Shown here: positions 17,361-26,649 of the stretch, piece by piece
Layout: each line of letters opens with the position of its first letter
Numbering within the stretch: the first letter of the stretch is position 1
Assembly: GCA_017458105.1 (NCBI GenBank)
Contig: JAFTGC010000017.1
Coordinates: 1-53,119 of the forward strand
Direction of reading: 5' to 3'
DNA length: 53,119 nt
Source: Ruminococcus sp.
Lineage (GTDB): Bacteria; Bacillota; Clostridia; Oscillospirales; Acutalibacteraceae
The notes under the pieces: model-generated
Database searches by the model: none
What the model was told of the DNA's origin: nothing
The model's input: the letters and a program-made list of their open reading frames with translations, nothing else
Made by a program: the position numbers and the translations under genes

Positions 17361-18446
17361 TTAGTATTTGGTAGGGTTAGCGGTCAAATATTTTTTGACC
17401 ATAAGTGCAACCTTAAAGACGATTGCATCCTCAAATTCCCTCAAATCAAGACCCGTAAGCTTTTTAATCTTTTCAAGTCTGTAAACAAGGGTATTTCTGT
17501 GAACAAACAGCTTTCGGGAAGTTTCGCTCACATTTAGGTTATTCTCAAAGAATTTTTGAATTGTAAAGAGTGTTTCTTGATCAAGGCTGTCAATTGAACC
17601 GCGTTTGAAAACTTCTTTCAGGAACATTTCACAAAGAGTTGTAGGCAACTGATAAACAAGCCTTGCAATACCCAGATTGTCGTAGCAGACAATTGTCCTC
17701 TCTGTATCAAAAACCTTGCCGACCTCAAGTGCAACCTGAGCCTCTTTGAACGAATGTGCGAGGTTTTTAATGCCAACAACAATTGTACCTATGCCGACTG
17801 TGCAGTGTGTATAGAACTCTGACGACAGCGTGTCCACAATTGAGCCTGCGAGCTTTTCAAGATCTCTTTCGTCAATACCTTCTTTAAGTTCTTTTACAAG
17901 TGCAATTTCTGTTTCGTTTATGTTGATGATAAAATCCTTTGACTTGTCCGGAAACAAATTTTGAAGAATATCAAAAGCAGAAACCTCTGTTTTGTTTGAA
18001 ATCCTGATGAGCATTACCGCGCGGGAAACCTCGGAGTTAAAGTGAAGTTCCCTTGCTTTAAGGTAAATATCACCCGGCAAAATGTTGTCAAGTATAACAT
18101 TCTTTATAAAATTGCTTCTGTCGTATTTTTCGTCATAATACTGCTTAATTGAATTTAAAGAGATAGCCAGAAGCCCTGCATACCTTTGTGCAAGATCATC
18201 TGTACCCGAAACAAAAACCGCATACTCAGGACGCTGATTGTTGCCGAAAGATTTGTAAGTATAGCCATTAATAACATAAATTGTAGTCGAAGAGAGTGTA
18301 TCAGCGTTGATGCTCTCGTTCACTTCACCGATTCTGCTGAGTTCCGAGCAAGCAATAACAACAGATGTTTCGTCAACAATACCAATGGTTCTGTCTATTG
18401 TATCCCTCATCTGATGTATTACACCCTGAAAGAGTCTGTTTGACAT
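17361..18446 (-). CDS. CdaR/PucR-type transcriptional regulator
   Basis: 361 residues ending in the PucR C-terminal HTH_30 domain: 'NLNVSETSRKLFVHRNTLVYRLEKI' is the DNA-binding helix-turn-helix. The N-terminal part (about 1-130) resembles the CdaR sugar-diacid recognition region and the middle a GGDEF-like PucR fold without its catalytic motif. Members usually activate transport or catabolic genes in response to a small ligand. ATG 18446 is chosen because AGGAGG lies just upstream; a longer ATG at 18473 would put that site inside the gene. The adjacent upstream gene is the sugar-ABC ATPase, a plausible target. Confidence 0.85.
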   Translation of the reverse strand: MSNRLFQGVIHQMRDTIDRTIGIVDETSVVIACSELSRIGEVNESINADTLSSTTIYVINGYTYKSFGNNQRPEYAVFVSGTDDLAQRYAGLLAISLNSIKQYYDEKYDRSNFIKNVILDNILPGDIYLKARELHFNSEVSRAVMLIRISNKTEVSAFDILQNLFPDKSKDFIININETEIALVKELKEGIDERDLEKLAGSIVDTLSSEFYTHCTVGIGTIVVGIKNLAHSFKEAQVALEVGKVFDTERTIVCYDNLGIARLVYQLPTTLCEMFLKEVFKRGSIDSLDQETLFTIQKFFENNLNVSETSRKLFVHRNTLVYRLEKIKKLTGLDLREFEDAIVFKVALMVKKYLTANPTKY

Positions 18447-18700
18447 ATTTATTTCCTCCTGATTTATCTTCATAAACGCTCATTGCCCTTGGGGCTTTTA
18501 AAAAACATTATAATAAACTAATCTCATATACATTTTACACAAAATCCCGCAAAAATGCAACCGTTATTTTAAAAATATTGGAAATAAGTATAATAAATTT
18601 ATTGAAATTTTCTGTTTTTGAACAAAATTCGTACTATTCAACAAATATAAACAAGATTATTTATCAATTTTGCACAAATTAATTTTATTTTGTAAAAAGT

Positions 18701-18729
18701 ACAAAAATCCCCCTGCAGCCGCAGGGGGA
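18701..18729 (-). terminator. Intrinsic terminator of the sugar-ABC ATPase gene
   Basis: A 9-bp GC-rich stem (TCCCCCTGC at 18708-18716, GCAGGGGGA at 18721-18729) is followed on the minus strand by TTTTTGT. The rest of the 300-base gap to the regulator gene is AT-rich and shows a TATAAT at 18512-18507 as a plausible regulator promoter, but no gene. Confidence 0.85.
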
Positions 18730-18743
18730 CGGATAAACTAAAA

Positions 18744-19856
18744 TCAGTTGGTGATTGTCTTTTCTGTTTCAGGGTCAAAGAGGTGAATCTTCTCTGTTTC
18801 AAAAGCAATCTTAATCTTGTCACCCGGTTGTGCTGTCGAAGTTGGAGCAACCCTTGCTGTAAGCGGAATACCCTCAACATTAACATAAAGGTAAATTTCT
18901 GCACCCATAAGCTCGGTAACATCAACATTAGCCTCAACAACGCTGTCGGAATACTGTGCAAGAAGGTCCGGCTCGTCATGAACATGCTCAGGGCGGATGC
19001 CGACTCTTACTGATCTGCCAACATATCTTTCAAGCTTGCCGCCGTCAGCCTTAGAAGCCGGCAGCTTAATGCTGTAGCCTGCAAACTTAACATAGAAGTC
19101 ACCTGACTTTTTCTCAAGAGAAGCGTCCACAAAGTTCATCTGAGGTGAACCGATAAATCCTGCAACAAACTCGTTGCATGGCTTATCATAAAGATGCTGA
19201 GGAGTATCAACCTGCTGAATGAAGCCGTCCTTCATAACAACAATTCTGGTACCCATTGTCATAGCCTCTGTCTGGTCATGTGTAACATAAATAAATGTTG
19301 TGCCAAGACGCTGATAAAGTTTAGAAATCTCTGTTCTCATCTGAGCACGGAGCTTAGCGTCAAGGTTTGAAAGAGGTTCGTCAAGAAGGAATACCTTAGG
19401 GTCACGAACAATAGCACGACCAAGGGCAACACGCTGACGCTGACCACCCGAGAGAGCCTTTGGCTTTCTGTCAAGGTACTGCTCAATACCGAGGATTCTT
19501 GCTGCCTCCTGAACTCTTTCTTTAATTTCTTCTTTAGGAATCTTTCTGAGTTTTAGACCAAATGCCATGTTATCGTAAACAGTCATATGAGGATAAAGAG
19601 CATAGTTCTGGAAAACCATTGCTATATCTCTGTCCTTAGGTGCAACATCGTTTGCGAGCATATCGCCGATGTAAAGCTCACCCTTACTGATGTCCTCAAG
19701 ACCTGCAATCATACGAAGTGTTGTGGACTTACCGCATCCGGACGGTCCAACAAGGATAATAAACTCCTTGTCTTCGATTTCCAGGTTAAAATCTGTAACA
19801 GCAGTAACATTGCCATCATAAATTTTGTAAATATGTCTTAAAGATACATTTGCCAT
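18744..19856 (-). CDS. msmK: Sugar ABC transporter ATP-binding protein (MsmK/UgpC/MalK type)
   Basis: 370-residue ATPase that energises carbohydrate ABC importers. It has Walker A GPSGCGKST (about 37-45), signature LSGGQRQR (about 136), Walker B VFLLDEPLSNLD and the C-terminal TOBE/OB regulatory region (about 240-370) typical of CUT1-family ATPases. No permease or binding protein is adjacent, so it probably serves several importers, as MsmK does in streptococci (known for the family, inferred here). The ribosome binding site is GGGAGG. Its promoter overlaps a palindrome (separate entry). Confidence 0.93.
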   Translation of the reverse strand: MANVSLRHIYKIYDGNVTAVTDFNLEIEDKEFIILVGPSGCGKSTTLRMIAGLEDISKGELYIGDMLANDVAPKDRDIAMVFQNYALYPHMTVYDNMAFGLKLRKIPKEEIKERVQEAARILGIEQYLDRKPKALSGGQRQRVALGRAIVRDPKVFLLDEPLSNLDAKLRAQMRTEISKLYQRLGTTFIYVTHDQTEAMTMGTRIVVMKDGFIQQVDTPQHLYDKPCNEFVAGFIGSPQMNFVDASLEKKSGDFYVKFAGYSIKLPASKADGGKLERYVGRSVRVGIRPEHVHDEPDLLAQYSDSVVEANVDVTELMGAEIYLYVNVEGIPLTARVAPTSTAQPGDKIKIAFETEKIHLFDPETEKTITN

Positions 19857-19917
19857 ACCAACTATAACCTCCCTGTATGTAAAGCAAAGTTTTTATTCTC
19901 CGAACTTTGCCGTAATA

Positions 19918-19942
19918 GTTGACTACTATAGAGTAGTATAAC
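19918..19942 (-). promoter_or_regulatory. Extended -10 promoter with operator-like palindrome upstream of msmK
   Basis: On the minus strand TGT-TATACT (extended -10, hexamer 19940-19935) has no good -35. It overlaps an inverted repeat, ACTACT (19922-19927), ATAG, AGTAGT (19932-19937), flanked by GTT/AAC. A regulator bound here would block or assist polymerase; the regulator is unknown. Confidence 0.5.
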
Positions 19943-20046
19943 ATCTTTTTCTTAATTTTACTAGCCTCATTTTTAACAGATTATTCATAGTTATTTTAGT
20001 TAAAAAGCCACCTATATAAAATTATCTATAAATTTTTGGGTAAATT

Positions 20047-20748
20047 TCACGAAAATATACCAACAATTTCATCCTCAGACATCAGTCGGCAATCACCCTC
20101 GCACAGTTCAGACGGCAAAACAAAACCGCCTATCTGCAACCTTTTAAGCTTTAGCACCTCAAGACCTTGTGTTATAAACATTTTTTTAACTTGATGGAAT
20201 TTTCCCTCGCTGATAACAACCTCGGCAATACTCCTGTTATCTTGCACAGTAAGCTTGGCAGGCTTGCACAGCGTGCCGTCATTAAATTTTATTCCGTTTT
20301 TAAAGTTCACAATCATTTCGTCAGTAACATCTCCGCTGAGTACAGCCAGGTAGCGTTTGTTGACATGTTTTTTAGGTGAGAGAATACGGTGGGCAAAATC
20401 GCCGTCATCAGTGATAATCAACAAACCTGTTGTATCCTTGTCCAGCCTCCCCGCAGGAAAAAGGTCTTTTCGCTTTAAATTATCGGGCAAAATATCAATG
20501 ACTGTTCGTTCGGATTTATCCTCGGTGGCAGAAATCACCCCTGCAGGCTTATTCATTACAATATAAATGTTTTTCATGTAGCTGATTTTTTTGCCATTGA
20601 CAAAAATCACATCTTTTTCGGGAATTACCTTTGCATTAGGTTTTTTAACCGCAATATCATTCACCTTCACACTGCCGTTTTTAACAAGCTGTTGAACTTC
20701 TCGCCTTGTGCCTACACCCTGGGACACAAGAAATTTATCAATCCTCAT
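20047..20748 (-). CDS. rsuA: RsuA/RluB-family pseudouridine synthase
   Basis: 233-residue rRNA pseudouridine synthase. An N-terminal S4 RNA-binding domain (about 1-60: 'RIDKFLVSQGVGTRREVQQLV') is followed by the catalytic domain with the signature AGRLDKDTTGLLIIT, whose aspartate is the nucleophile. The size and architecture fit the small-subunit enzyme (16S rRNA U516), but the target cannot be proved from sequence. ATG 20748 has GAGGT upstream; an earlier in-frame codon at 20763 would overlap the preceding gene. Confidence 0.9.
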   Translation of the reverse strand: MRIDKFLVSQGVGTRREVQQLVKNGSVKVNDIAVKKPNAKVIPEKDVIFVNGKKISYMKNIYIVMNKPAGVISATEDKSERTVIDILPDNLKRKDLFPAGRLDKDTTGLLIITDDGDFAHRILSPKKHVNKRYLAVLSGDVTDEMIVNFKNGIKFNDGTLCKPAKLTVQDNRSIAEVVISEGKFHQVKKMFITQGLEVLKLKRLQIGGFVLPSELCEGDCRLMSEDEIVGIFS

Positions 20749-20755
20749 ATAAACC

Positions 20756-21214
20756 TCAATCAATTACCGACTTAAAATCATCACCGTAAACTCCCGTGCA
20801 TTTGTGGCACGCAACAACCTTGTTGCGATAGCACAGCACCGAAACATAAATATCGTCATTGGTTTTATAAACAAAACGGCTGACGGTTTTTCCCTTGTAG
20901 CCGTCAAGGTCAAGTCCGACTTTTTTCTGAATTTTATTGTAGCGTTCGTACACCTCATTAAATTCTGTCGGAATACGCACGGTGTCAACTGTAACCACCT
21001 TGCCCAACAGTCCGAAAGTATTAAGAAAATTCTGCTTATCCTCATCGGTACGAAACGCAAGCGAATATGTACCCACACCGTCACACTCGGCATGGTCAGG
21101 CTGAATATGCGAAGTAATGCCAACTGCCACCCCTATAAGCACAGCACCAAGCAAAATGACAGCAAAAGTTTTTTTCGGTTTTTTTATCTTTGATTTTAAA
21201 GTAAGCACAAACAT
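20756..21214 (-). CDS. DUF4830-like membrane-anchored protein
   Basis: 152 residues with an N-terminal membrane helix (about 15-35) after a basic start (KSKIKKPKK), then an extracellular domain. The pattern 'IPTEFNEVYERYNKIQKKVGLDLDGYKG' followed by 'VSRFVYKT' is what I remember of clostridial DUF4830 proteins. Two cysteines in the mature part (C128 and C134 approximately) could form a disulfide. GGAGGTG precedes ATG 21214. It ends 7 bases before the pseudouridine synthase gene, so they are co-transcribed. Function unknown. Confidence 0.75.
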   Translation of the reverse strand: MFVLTLKSKIKKPKKTFAVILLGAVLIGVAVGITSHIQPDHAECDGVGTYSLAFRTDEDKQNFLNTFGLLGKVVTVDTVRIPTEFNEVYERYNKIQKKVGLDLDGYKGKTVSRFVYKTNDDIYVSVLCYRNKVVACHKCTGVYGDDFKSVID

Positions 21215-21303
21215 TTTACCGCACCTCCAAAACATCCATACATAATAGTATGCAAAGAAGCACGGTAAAAGAACATTAGTTTAGAAAAACACTGATTAAT
21301 CCG

Positions 21304-21681
21304 TCAGTTGTCAATCTTTGAATCTGCTTTGTTCTGAAATTTTTCGCTGTAAACAGAAACTCTGGTGTGGGTTCCCCTGGCTATTTCGCCGTCATTATCA
21401 TAGGCAATCACATCAAACTCAAAGGTTCTGCCGATATTTCTTTTCAGCTTGCTGACTGCCCGCACAACCGCACCTAACGGAGTAGGACTGAGGTGATTAA
21501 CAGTAACATTTGTGCCGACGGTGGTCATATCATCACTCAACAAGGTCTGTGCCAATTTTGCAGAGGCTTCCTCCACCATAGCAATAACAACGGGAGTAGC
21601 CAAAACACGCAGACTGCCTGAACCAACGCTGACGGCAAGCATATCCTCGGTAACTTTTCTTTCAATTTCAAATTTTTCCAT
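21304..21681 (-). CDS. FlK-like hotdog thioesterase
   Basis: 125-residue single hotdog-fold protein. Thr29, Glu37 and His63 have exactly the spacing of the catalytic Thr42/Glu50/His76 of fluoroacetyl-CoA thioesterase FlK (8 and 26 residues apart). In anaerobes without fluoroacetate the substrate is likely another small or unusual acyl-CoA. GGAGAG precedes ATG 21681; the upstream TTG at 21696 would absorb that site. It is first of a possible three-gene unit with the DUF4830 and rsuA-like genes. Confidence 0.82.
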   Translation of the reverse strand: MEKFEIERKVTEDMLAVSVGSGSLRVLATPVVIAMVEEASAKLAQTLLSDDMTTVGTNVTVNHLSPTPLGAVVRAVSKLKRNIGRTFEFDVIAYDNDGEIARGTHTRVSVYSEKFQNKADSKIDN

Positions 21682-21697
21682 TTTATCACTCTCCAAG

Positions 21698-21726
21698 TTG
21701 TATAATTAATAAATCTATGCTATAAT
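21698..21726 (+). promoter_or_regulatory. Promoter of ychF
   Basis: TTGTAT at 21698-21703 and a perfect TATAAT at 21721-21726 are 17 bases apart. The short leader contains AAAGGAG before the ATG at 21773. Confidence 0.65.
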
Positions 21727-21772
21727 GATACATCATAAAAAGGAATTTATCAACTAAAGGAGAAATAAAAAT

Positions 21773-22867
21773 ATGAAATTAGGCATAGTAGGCTTGCCAA
21801 ATGTTGGCAAAAGCACACTTTTTAATGCAATAACAAACGCAGGGGCACAGAGTGCAAACTATCCGTTTTGCACAATTGAGCCGAATGTCGGCGTGGTAGC
21901 CGTACCTGACAAAAGGCTTGACAAACTTGCAGAAATGTACGACCCTGACAAATACACTCCTGCAACTATTGAATTTGTTGACATTGCAGGTCTTGTAAAG
22001 GGTGCCTCAAAGGGTGAGGGGCTTGGCAATAAATTCCTATCAAACATTCGTGAATGTGACGCCATAGTACATGTTGTAAGATGTTTTGAGAATGATGATA
22101 TTATCCATGTTGACGGCTCGGTTGACGCCTCAAGAGATATTGAAACCATCAATCTTGAGCTTATTCTCTCTGACGCTGAAATGGTCACAAGAAAGCTCGA
22201 CAGACTCAAAAAGGCACTCAAGGGCGACAAAAGCCTGCAAGTGCAAATTGATTTTTTTGAAAAAGTTCTTGAAACGCTCAACGAGGGTAAATCCGCAAGA
22301 ACAATTGAAACAACCGAGGACGAAGACGAGTGGTTAAAGGATGTTGCACTGCTGACAACAAAGCCGATTATATATGCTGCAAATATGAGCGAGGACGACT
22401 TCACCAACGGCATTGACACAAACCCAATGCTGCAAAGCGTAAAGCAGATTGCCGCCGAGGAAAACGCTGCGGTACTGCCGATTTGTGCTCAGATTGAAAT
22501 GGACATTGTCGATATGGACAAAGAAGAAAAAGAAATGTTCCTTTCTGACCTTGGGCTGGAAGAAAGCGGGCTTGACCGCCTTATCAAGGAGTGCTACTCA
22601 CTGCTGGGGTTAATTTCGTACCTTACCGCAGGCAAACCCGAAGTCAGGGCATGGACAATTAAAGAGGGCACAAAGGCACCGCAGGCAGCGGGCAAAATTC
22701 ACACCGATTTTGAAAAGGGATTTATCAGAGCCGAGGTTGTGCATTTTGACGACCTTATTGCAAACGGCGGAATGACCGCTTGTAAAGAAAAGGGGCTTGT
22801 ACGCTCCGAGGGTAAGGAATATGTAATGCAGGACGGCGATGTTGTTCTGTTCAGATTTAATGTTTAA
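21773..22867 (+). CDS. ychF: YchF/OLA1-type ATPase (Obg family)
   Basis: 364-residue redox- or translation-linked P-loop ATPase of the Obg family. It has the G1 motif GLPNVGKST (7-15), the switch region 'FVDIAGLVKGASKGEGLGNKFL' (about 66-87), where family members lack the hydrophobic catalytic residue, and a coiled-coil insertion (about 130-165). The C-terminal TGS domain (about 280-363: 'RAWTIKEGTKAPQAAGKIHTDFEKGFI') is the YchF hallmark. In this family ATP is preferred over GTP because NKxD is replaced ('YAANMSE'). Monocistronic. Confidence 0.97.
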   Translation: MKLGIVGLPNVGKSTLFNAITNAGAQSANYPFCTIEPNVGVVAVPDKRLDKLAEMYDPDKYTPATIEFVDIAGLVKGASKGEGLGNKFLSNIRECDAIVHVVRCFENDDIIHVDGSVDASRDIETINLELILSDAEMVTRKLDRLKKALKGDKSLQVQIDFFEKVLETLNEGKSARTIETTEDEDEWLKDVALLTTKPIIYAANMSEDDFTNGIDTNPMLQSVKQIAAEENAAVLPICAQIEMDIVDMDKEEKEMFLSDLGLEESGLDRLIKECYSLLGLISYLTAGKPEVRAWTIKEGTKAPQAAGKIHTDFEKGFIRAEVVHFDDLIANGGMTACKEKGLVRSEGKEYVMQDGDVVLFRFNV

Positions 22868-22890
22868 TTTTTTAATATCACACATAAAAT

Positions 22891-22926
22891 ACAGACGGAC
22901 AGTGCTTGCTGTCCGTCTGTATTTTT
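22891..22926. terminator. Bidirectional terminator after ychF
   Basis: A 12-bp perfect stem (ACAGACGGACAG at 22891-22902, CTGTCCGTCTGT at 22909-22920) is followed by ATTTTTGTTT. The gene on the other side converges. Confidence 0.9.
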
Positions 22927-22961
22927 GTTTAGAAACATAAATTAGTTTCATACACATTTAT

Positions 22962-25900
22962 TTACTTTACTGTAACAGTTATACCGTTTTTATTATAAGA
23001 ACCCTCGATATATCCGATAGGGCATATTCTATATGCAGAAACCGTATAGGTGTACTTTTCGCCCGATTTAACATTTGTGTCGGTAAAACTTGTTTCTTTT
23101 GCAGATAGAATATCGTAAATCAGCTTGTATGTACCATCAGAATCCTTACGATATACATAATATCCCGAAGCACCGCTCACGCTGTCCCATGTTATAACCG
23201 CAGTTGCTTTCTTACTGCTGACTGCTGTTTTAAGCGTAGGGGTAATCGGCACGGCTTTACACTTAACCTGCTTGCTGTCAAAACTACCATATTCGACCTT
23301 GCCAACCTTTACATAAGCTGTTGCATAGTATATGTAGTTTGCACCGCATTCGACTGTATCCTTGTAAGAGAGCGTGCTTGCGGAAGTTATATCTTTAACA
23401 AGTTTGAAAGTTCCGCCTTCTACCTTACGGTAAATTTTATAGCCGTCTGCACCTCCGCTCTTTTTCCACTTAAGCTGAATTTTATTGTAGGTTGATGATT
23501 CCGCTGTCAGTGACGGAGTGTCAGGTATGGTTGTAACCGAAACGCCTGTTTTGTTGTAATAGCCGTATTTTTTTGACTTATTGATTGTTTTATAACCTCT
23601 GACTGTGTAGTCATACTTTACTCCGCAGGAAACAGTTTTGTCAGTGTAGGTTAATGTACCGTTACCTGATAAGGTAGCAATAGCCGTCCACTTTTTGCTG
23701 CCCGACAGCTTTCTGTAAACACGGTAACCGCTGGCACCGCCGGATTTTTGCCAATTTACGGAAACTATGTTATACTTTACAGATTTAACGCTTGTAATCT
23801 TTGGAGTGACTGTAAGAGGAGTACCCGAAACACCGGCTTTGATGTAATCGCTCCAATAGGTACTCTTACCCTCGGTTCTGAATGCACGCAGGGTATATTT
23901 GTACTCTGTACCTGTAATAAGGTTTGTATGGCTGCAACTGGTCAGCTCGCCGTTGGCAAAGGTACCGAGTTCTGACCACGACTTATCGCTGGCTTTTTTG
24001 TAATAAATTCTGTAACCGCTTGCACCCTTAACCTTGTTCCAAAAAATATCCAAAGTTTTGTAGTTGCTGCTGCTGACTTTCAACTTTGGTTTTGAAAGCT
24101 GAGCCGTTACCGAAACACCGCTGTAATTATCGCTGTAATATTCAACTCCGTTTACAGTGCGGTACGCTTTAACAGTGTAAGAGTATTTTTTTCCGCAGGA
24201 AACATTTGTATCCTTGTAGGTTATGTTGCTTTTTCCTATAACACGGTTTAGCACTGAGTATTGCTTATCTGTCGAAAGTTTGCGGTAAACCACATAACCG
24301 GTTGAACCGCTGACCTCTCCCCATTTAAAATTGATTTCGTTATACTCACTGCTTGTTGCACTTACAAGCTTTGGAGTAGCAGGGTAAGCATGAGCAGTAA
24401 CAAAGTTTTTGCATGCACTGTACATTGTGAGCCCGTTCTTTGAGCATAAAGCACACACCGCATACTCGTAATTAACCCCTGTGGTAACAGTATTGTCTGA
24501 ATAAGTCAAGGTTTTGCTATTCAGTCGGGCAATCACGCTGTAGTTACCCGTTGTTCTTCTGTAAACAATGTAACCTGTTGCATCCTTAACACTGCTCCAC
24601 TCGACTTTGATTGTTTTATAATTAACACTTTTGGCTTTGAGGTTTTTCGGATCGGCAGGATTGGTGTAACCTATTTTTGCGGCACTTGCGTAGCCTGCGT
24701 AGTTTTTACCGCTGCGTGTTCTGTAGGCTTTAACCTTGTAATAATATTTAACACAACATTTAAGACCGCTGTCGGTGTAACTTACATTGCCGTTGCCACT
24801 GACTGTCCCTATCTTTGTATAGGAAGTATCCGAGCTTGTTCTGCGGTAAACAATGTAACCGTTTGCACCGTTTACCTTTTTCCATGTCAACTTAAGTTTA
24901 TCGCTTTGTGTGCTTTTATAAGATGATATTACCGGAGCTTTTGTATAAGACTTACCCGTTATACCCGTTTTGTCATAAGCACCGTAATAATTTTTATCGT
25001 TTACAGTTTTGTATGCCCTTACCATGTAAGTGTACTCTTCGCCCACAAGGGTTGAAGCATCAGTTGTGCTGAGAGTATTTACACCGCTGACTTCGGCTAT
25101 CTTTTTGTAACTGCTCTCAGTTGAAGATTTTCTGTATATTGCATAACCGTCAACATCGGCAACCTTGTTCCAAGAAATTTTAATTTTGTTAAAGTCCTCA
25201 CTGCTTGTACTCTTTAAAGTGGTCAAAGCAGGAACCGGGGTAATTGAAACACCTGTCTTGTTCCACACACCAAGCTTAGAGGTCAGTTTGTCAAAAGCAC
25301 GCACGGTGTAGGTATATTGCGTACCGCAGTCAACCGTTTTGTCGGTGTAAGACAGTGCCGTAGTTTTCTTCGACACTATAGTCCATGAAGTATCGCCCTT
25401 TTTCTTGCGGTAAACTCTGTATGCTTCACAGTCATCTACCTTAGCCCAAGTGAGTTTAACGGTTTTGTGGTCAACACTGGTGATGGTTTTAAGCTTAGGT
25501 GCCGAATGTGAAAGCGTTATGTCAAGTCCTGTTTTGTCATAACCAATATATTTATTGGTAGAATTTACGGTGTAATATCCCCTTACAGTGTACTCGTATT
25601 CCTTTGAATAGCTTACATTTTTATCAGTATAAGAGCGAATGCCCTCGCCCGGAACAGCCTTTATATTTGCAATACGCTTGCCGGTCCATGAGGTTTCGCC
25701 CTTTTCACGCCTATAGACAACATAGTTTTGACACGAGCCGTTAGGGTACCAGTTTATTTTAATATACTTACCGGACACCTGCTCAGCCGATTTTAACTTT
25801 AAAGTGTCGTTATGATAGTACACAACAAAGTAATCCGGATAATATGAGGTCTGAGAAAGTTTTTGCAGGGCAACATTTTTATAATATTCTTCAGCCGTGC

Positions 25901-26504
25901 TGTACCTTGTGGTACCGTCGGAGGTGTTGGTGGAGTTGTTTATGACAATTTCGCCCGCAGCGATTGTCGCCTGGCGGTCAACCTGAACATAGTGAGTATT
26001 GCCGTATGTACCGGTTACCTTCAGCAACAGGTGATACTGCCTTGATGTATTGTTAAAAAAGCTCATTGCGGTATTGTAGAAAGTACCAACAGGGTAGTAC
26101 TGGTAACTGTAGCAAGTCATACCGAACTTTTCACCGAGGGTTGACCAGTATATGCCAACATCGCCTATTCCTTTTGAAGGCGAGCCGTACTTAGTCATCA
26201 AGGTGCCGGGGGTGGTTTTCTCAGGGTCGGCAACACCTGCCTCTACAAACATCTTAGCCATAGCCACGGTGCTGCATCCGTATTTATTCATCCAATCGGT
26301 TTCCCAGGCATCGGACGGCTTAGTGTTATGCCATGGGTACTGGTCCTGACTCCACGCACGGTAATACTTGTAACCATTTTTAGTAATCATATTCGATGCG
26401 TCAAAACCTGCGGCGGCACTGTATGAAGCAGAAAAAACCGCTGACAAAATTATGACTAGCACTGAAAGTGATAAAGGTAACGAAATCTTTTTAATTTTAT
26501 TCAC
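22962..26504 (-). CDS. Secreted C39-like cysteine peptidase domain with ten Fn3-like repeats
   Basis: 1180-residue secreted protein. The signal peptide spans 1-31. A papain-fold Peptidase_C39_2-like domain follows (about 40-225), with Cys77 in 'YGCSTVAMAKM', His171 in 'THYVQVDRQ' and Asn189/190 after it as the likely catalytic triad. Residues 235-1175 are ten tandem Fn3-like repeats of about 90 residues, each carrying 'W..V.....GY.VYRR' and a 'CG..Y.YTVRAY' block. There is no anchor motif. It may cleave peptide or protein in the gut lumen or act as a scaffold; the substrate is unknown. GGAGG precedes ATG. Confidence 0.88.
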   Translation of the reverse strand: MNKIKKISLPLSLSVLVIILSAVFSASYSAAAGFDASNMITKNGYKYYRAWSQDQYPWHNTKPSDAWETDWMNKYGCSTVAMAKMFVEAGVADPEKTTPGTLMTKYGSPSKGIGDVGIYWSTLGEKFGMTCYSYQYYPVGTFYNTAMSFFNNTSRQYHLLLKVTGTYGNTHYVQVDRQATIAAGEIVINNSTNTSDGTTRYSTAEEYYKNVALQKLSQTSYYPDYFVVYYHNDTLKLKSAEQVSGKYIKINWYPNGSCQNYVVYRREKGETSWTGKRIANIKAVPGEGIRSYTDKNVSYSKEYEYTVRGYYTVNSTNKYIGYDKTGLDITLSHSAPKLKTITSVDHKTVKLTWAKVDDCEAYRVYRKKKGDTSWTIVSKKTTALSYTDKTVDCGTQYTYTVRAFDKLTSKLGVWNKTGVSITPVPALTTLKSTSSEDFNKIKISWNKVADVDGYAIYRKSSTESSYKKIAEVSGVNTLSTTDASTLVGEEYTYMVRAYKTVNDKNYYGAYDKTGITGKSYTKAPVISSYKSTQSDKLKLTWKKVNGANGYIVYRRTSSDTSYTKIGTVSGNGNVSYTDSGLKCCVKYYYKVKAYRTRSGKNYAGYASAAKIGYTNPADPKNLKAKSVNYKTIKVEWSSVKDATGYIVYRRTTGNYSVIARLNSKTLTYSDNTVTTGVNYEYAVCALCSKNGLTMYSACKNFVTAHAYPATPKLVSATSSEYNEINFKWGEVSGSTGYVVYRKLSTDKQYSVLNRVIGKSNITYKDTNVSCGKKYSYTVKAYRTVNGVEYYSDNYSGVSVTAQLSKPKLKVSSSNYKTLDIFWNKVKGASGYRIYYKKASDKSWSELGTFANGELTSCSHTNLITGTEYKYTLRAFRTEGKSTYWSDYIKAGVSGTPLTVTPKITSVKSVKYNIVSVNWQKSGGASGYRVYRKLSGSKKWTAIATLSGNGTLTYTDKTVSCGVKYDYTVRGYKTINKSKKYGYYNKTGVSVTTIPDTPSLTAESSTYNKIQLKWKKSGGADGYKIYRKVEGGTFKLVKDITSASTLSYKDTVECGANYIYYATAYVKVGKVEYGSFDSKQVKCKAVPITPTLKTAVSSKKATAVITWDSVSGASGYYVYRKDSDGTYKLIYDILSAKETSFTDTNVKSGEKYTYTVSAYRICPIGYIEGSYNKNGITVTVK

Positions 26505-26556
26505 AAACAGCCTCCAAATTACAAAACTCTATCAATTTATACATTCATTCTATAGC

Positions 26557-26585
26557 ATTATAACATTGTTGTAATTTATTTGCAA
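26557..26585 (-). promoter_or_regulatory. Promoter of the C39/Fn3 gene
   Basis: On the minus strand TTGCAA (26585-26580), a 17-base spacer and TATAAT (26562-26557) preceded by TGT make a strong extended promoter 53 bases upstream of the ATG. Confidence 0.75.
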
Positions 26586-26649
26586 CTGTTTTATAATTCA
26601 AATTTTTATTTTTACATATTTAACAATAGTATGTTAAATATCGTTAAAA

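Noticed and set aside
23000..25800. Repeated DNA as CRISPR or transposon repeats
   Set aside because: The repetition comes from diverged Fn3-like domains within one continuous reading frame; units are about 90 codons and not identical.
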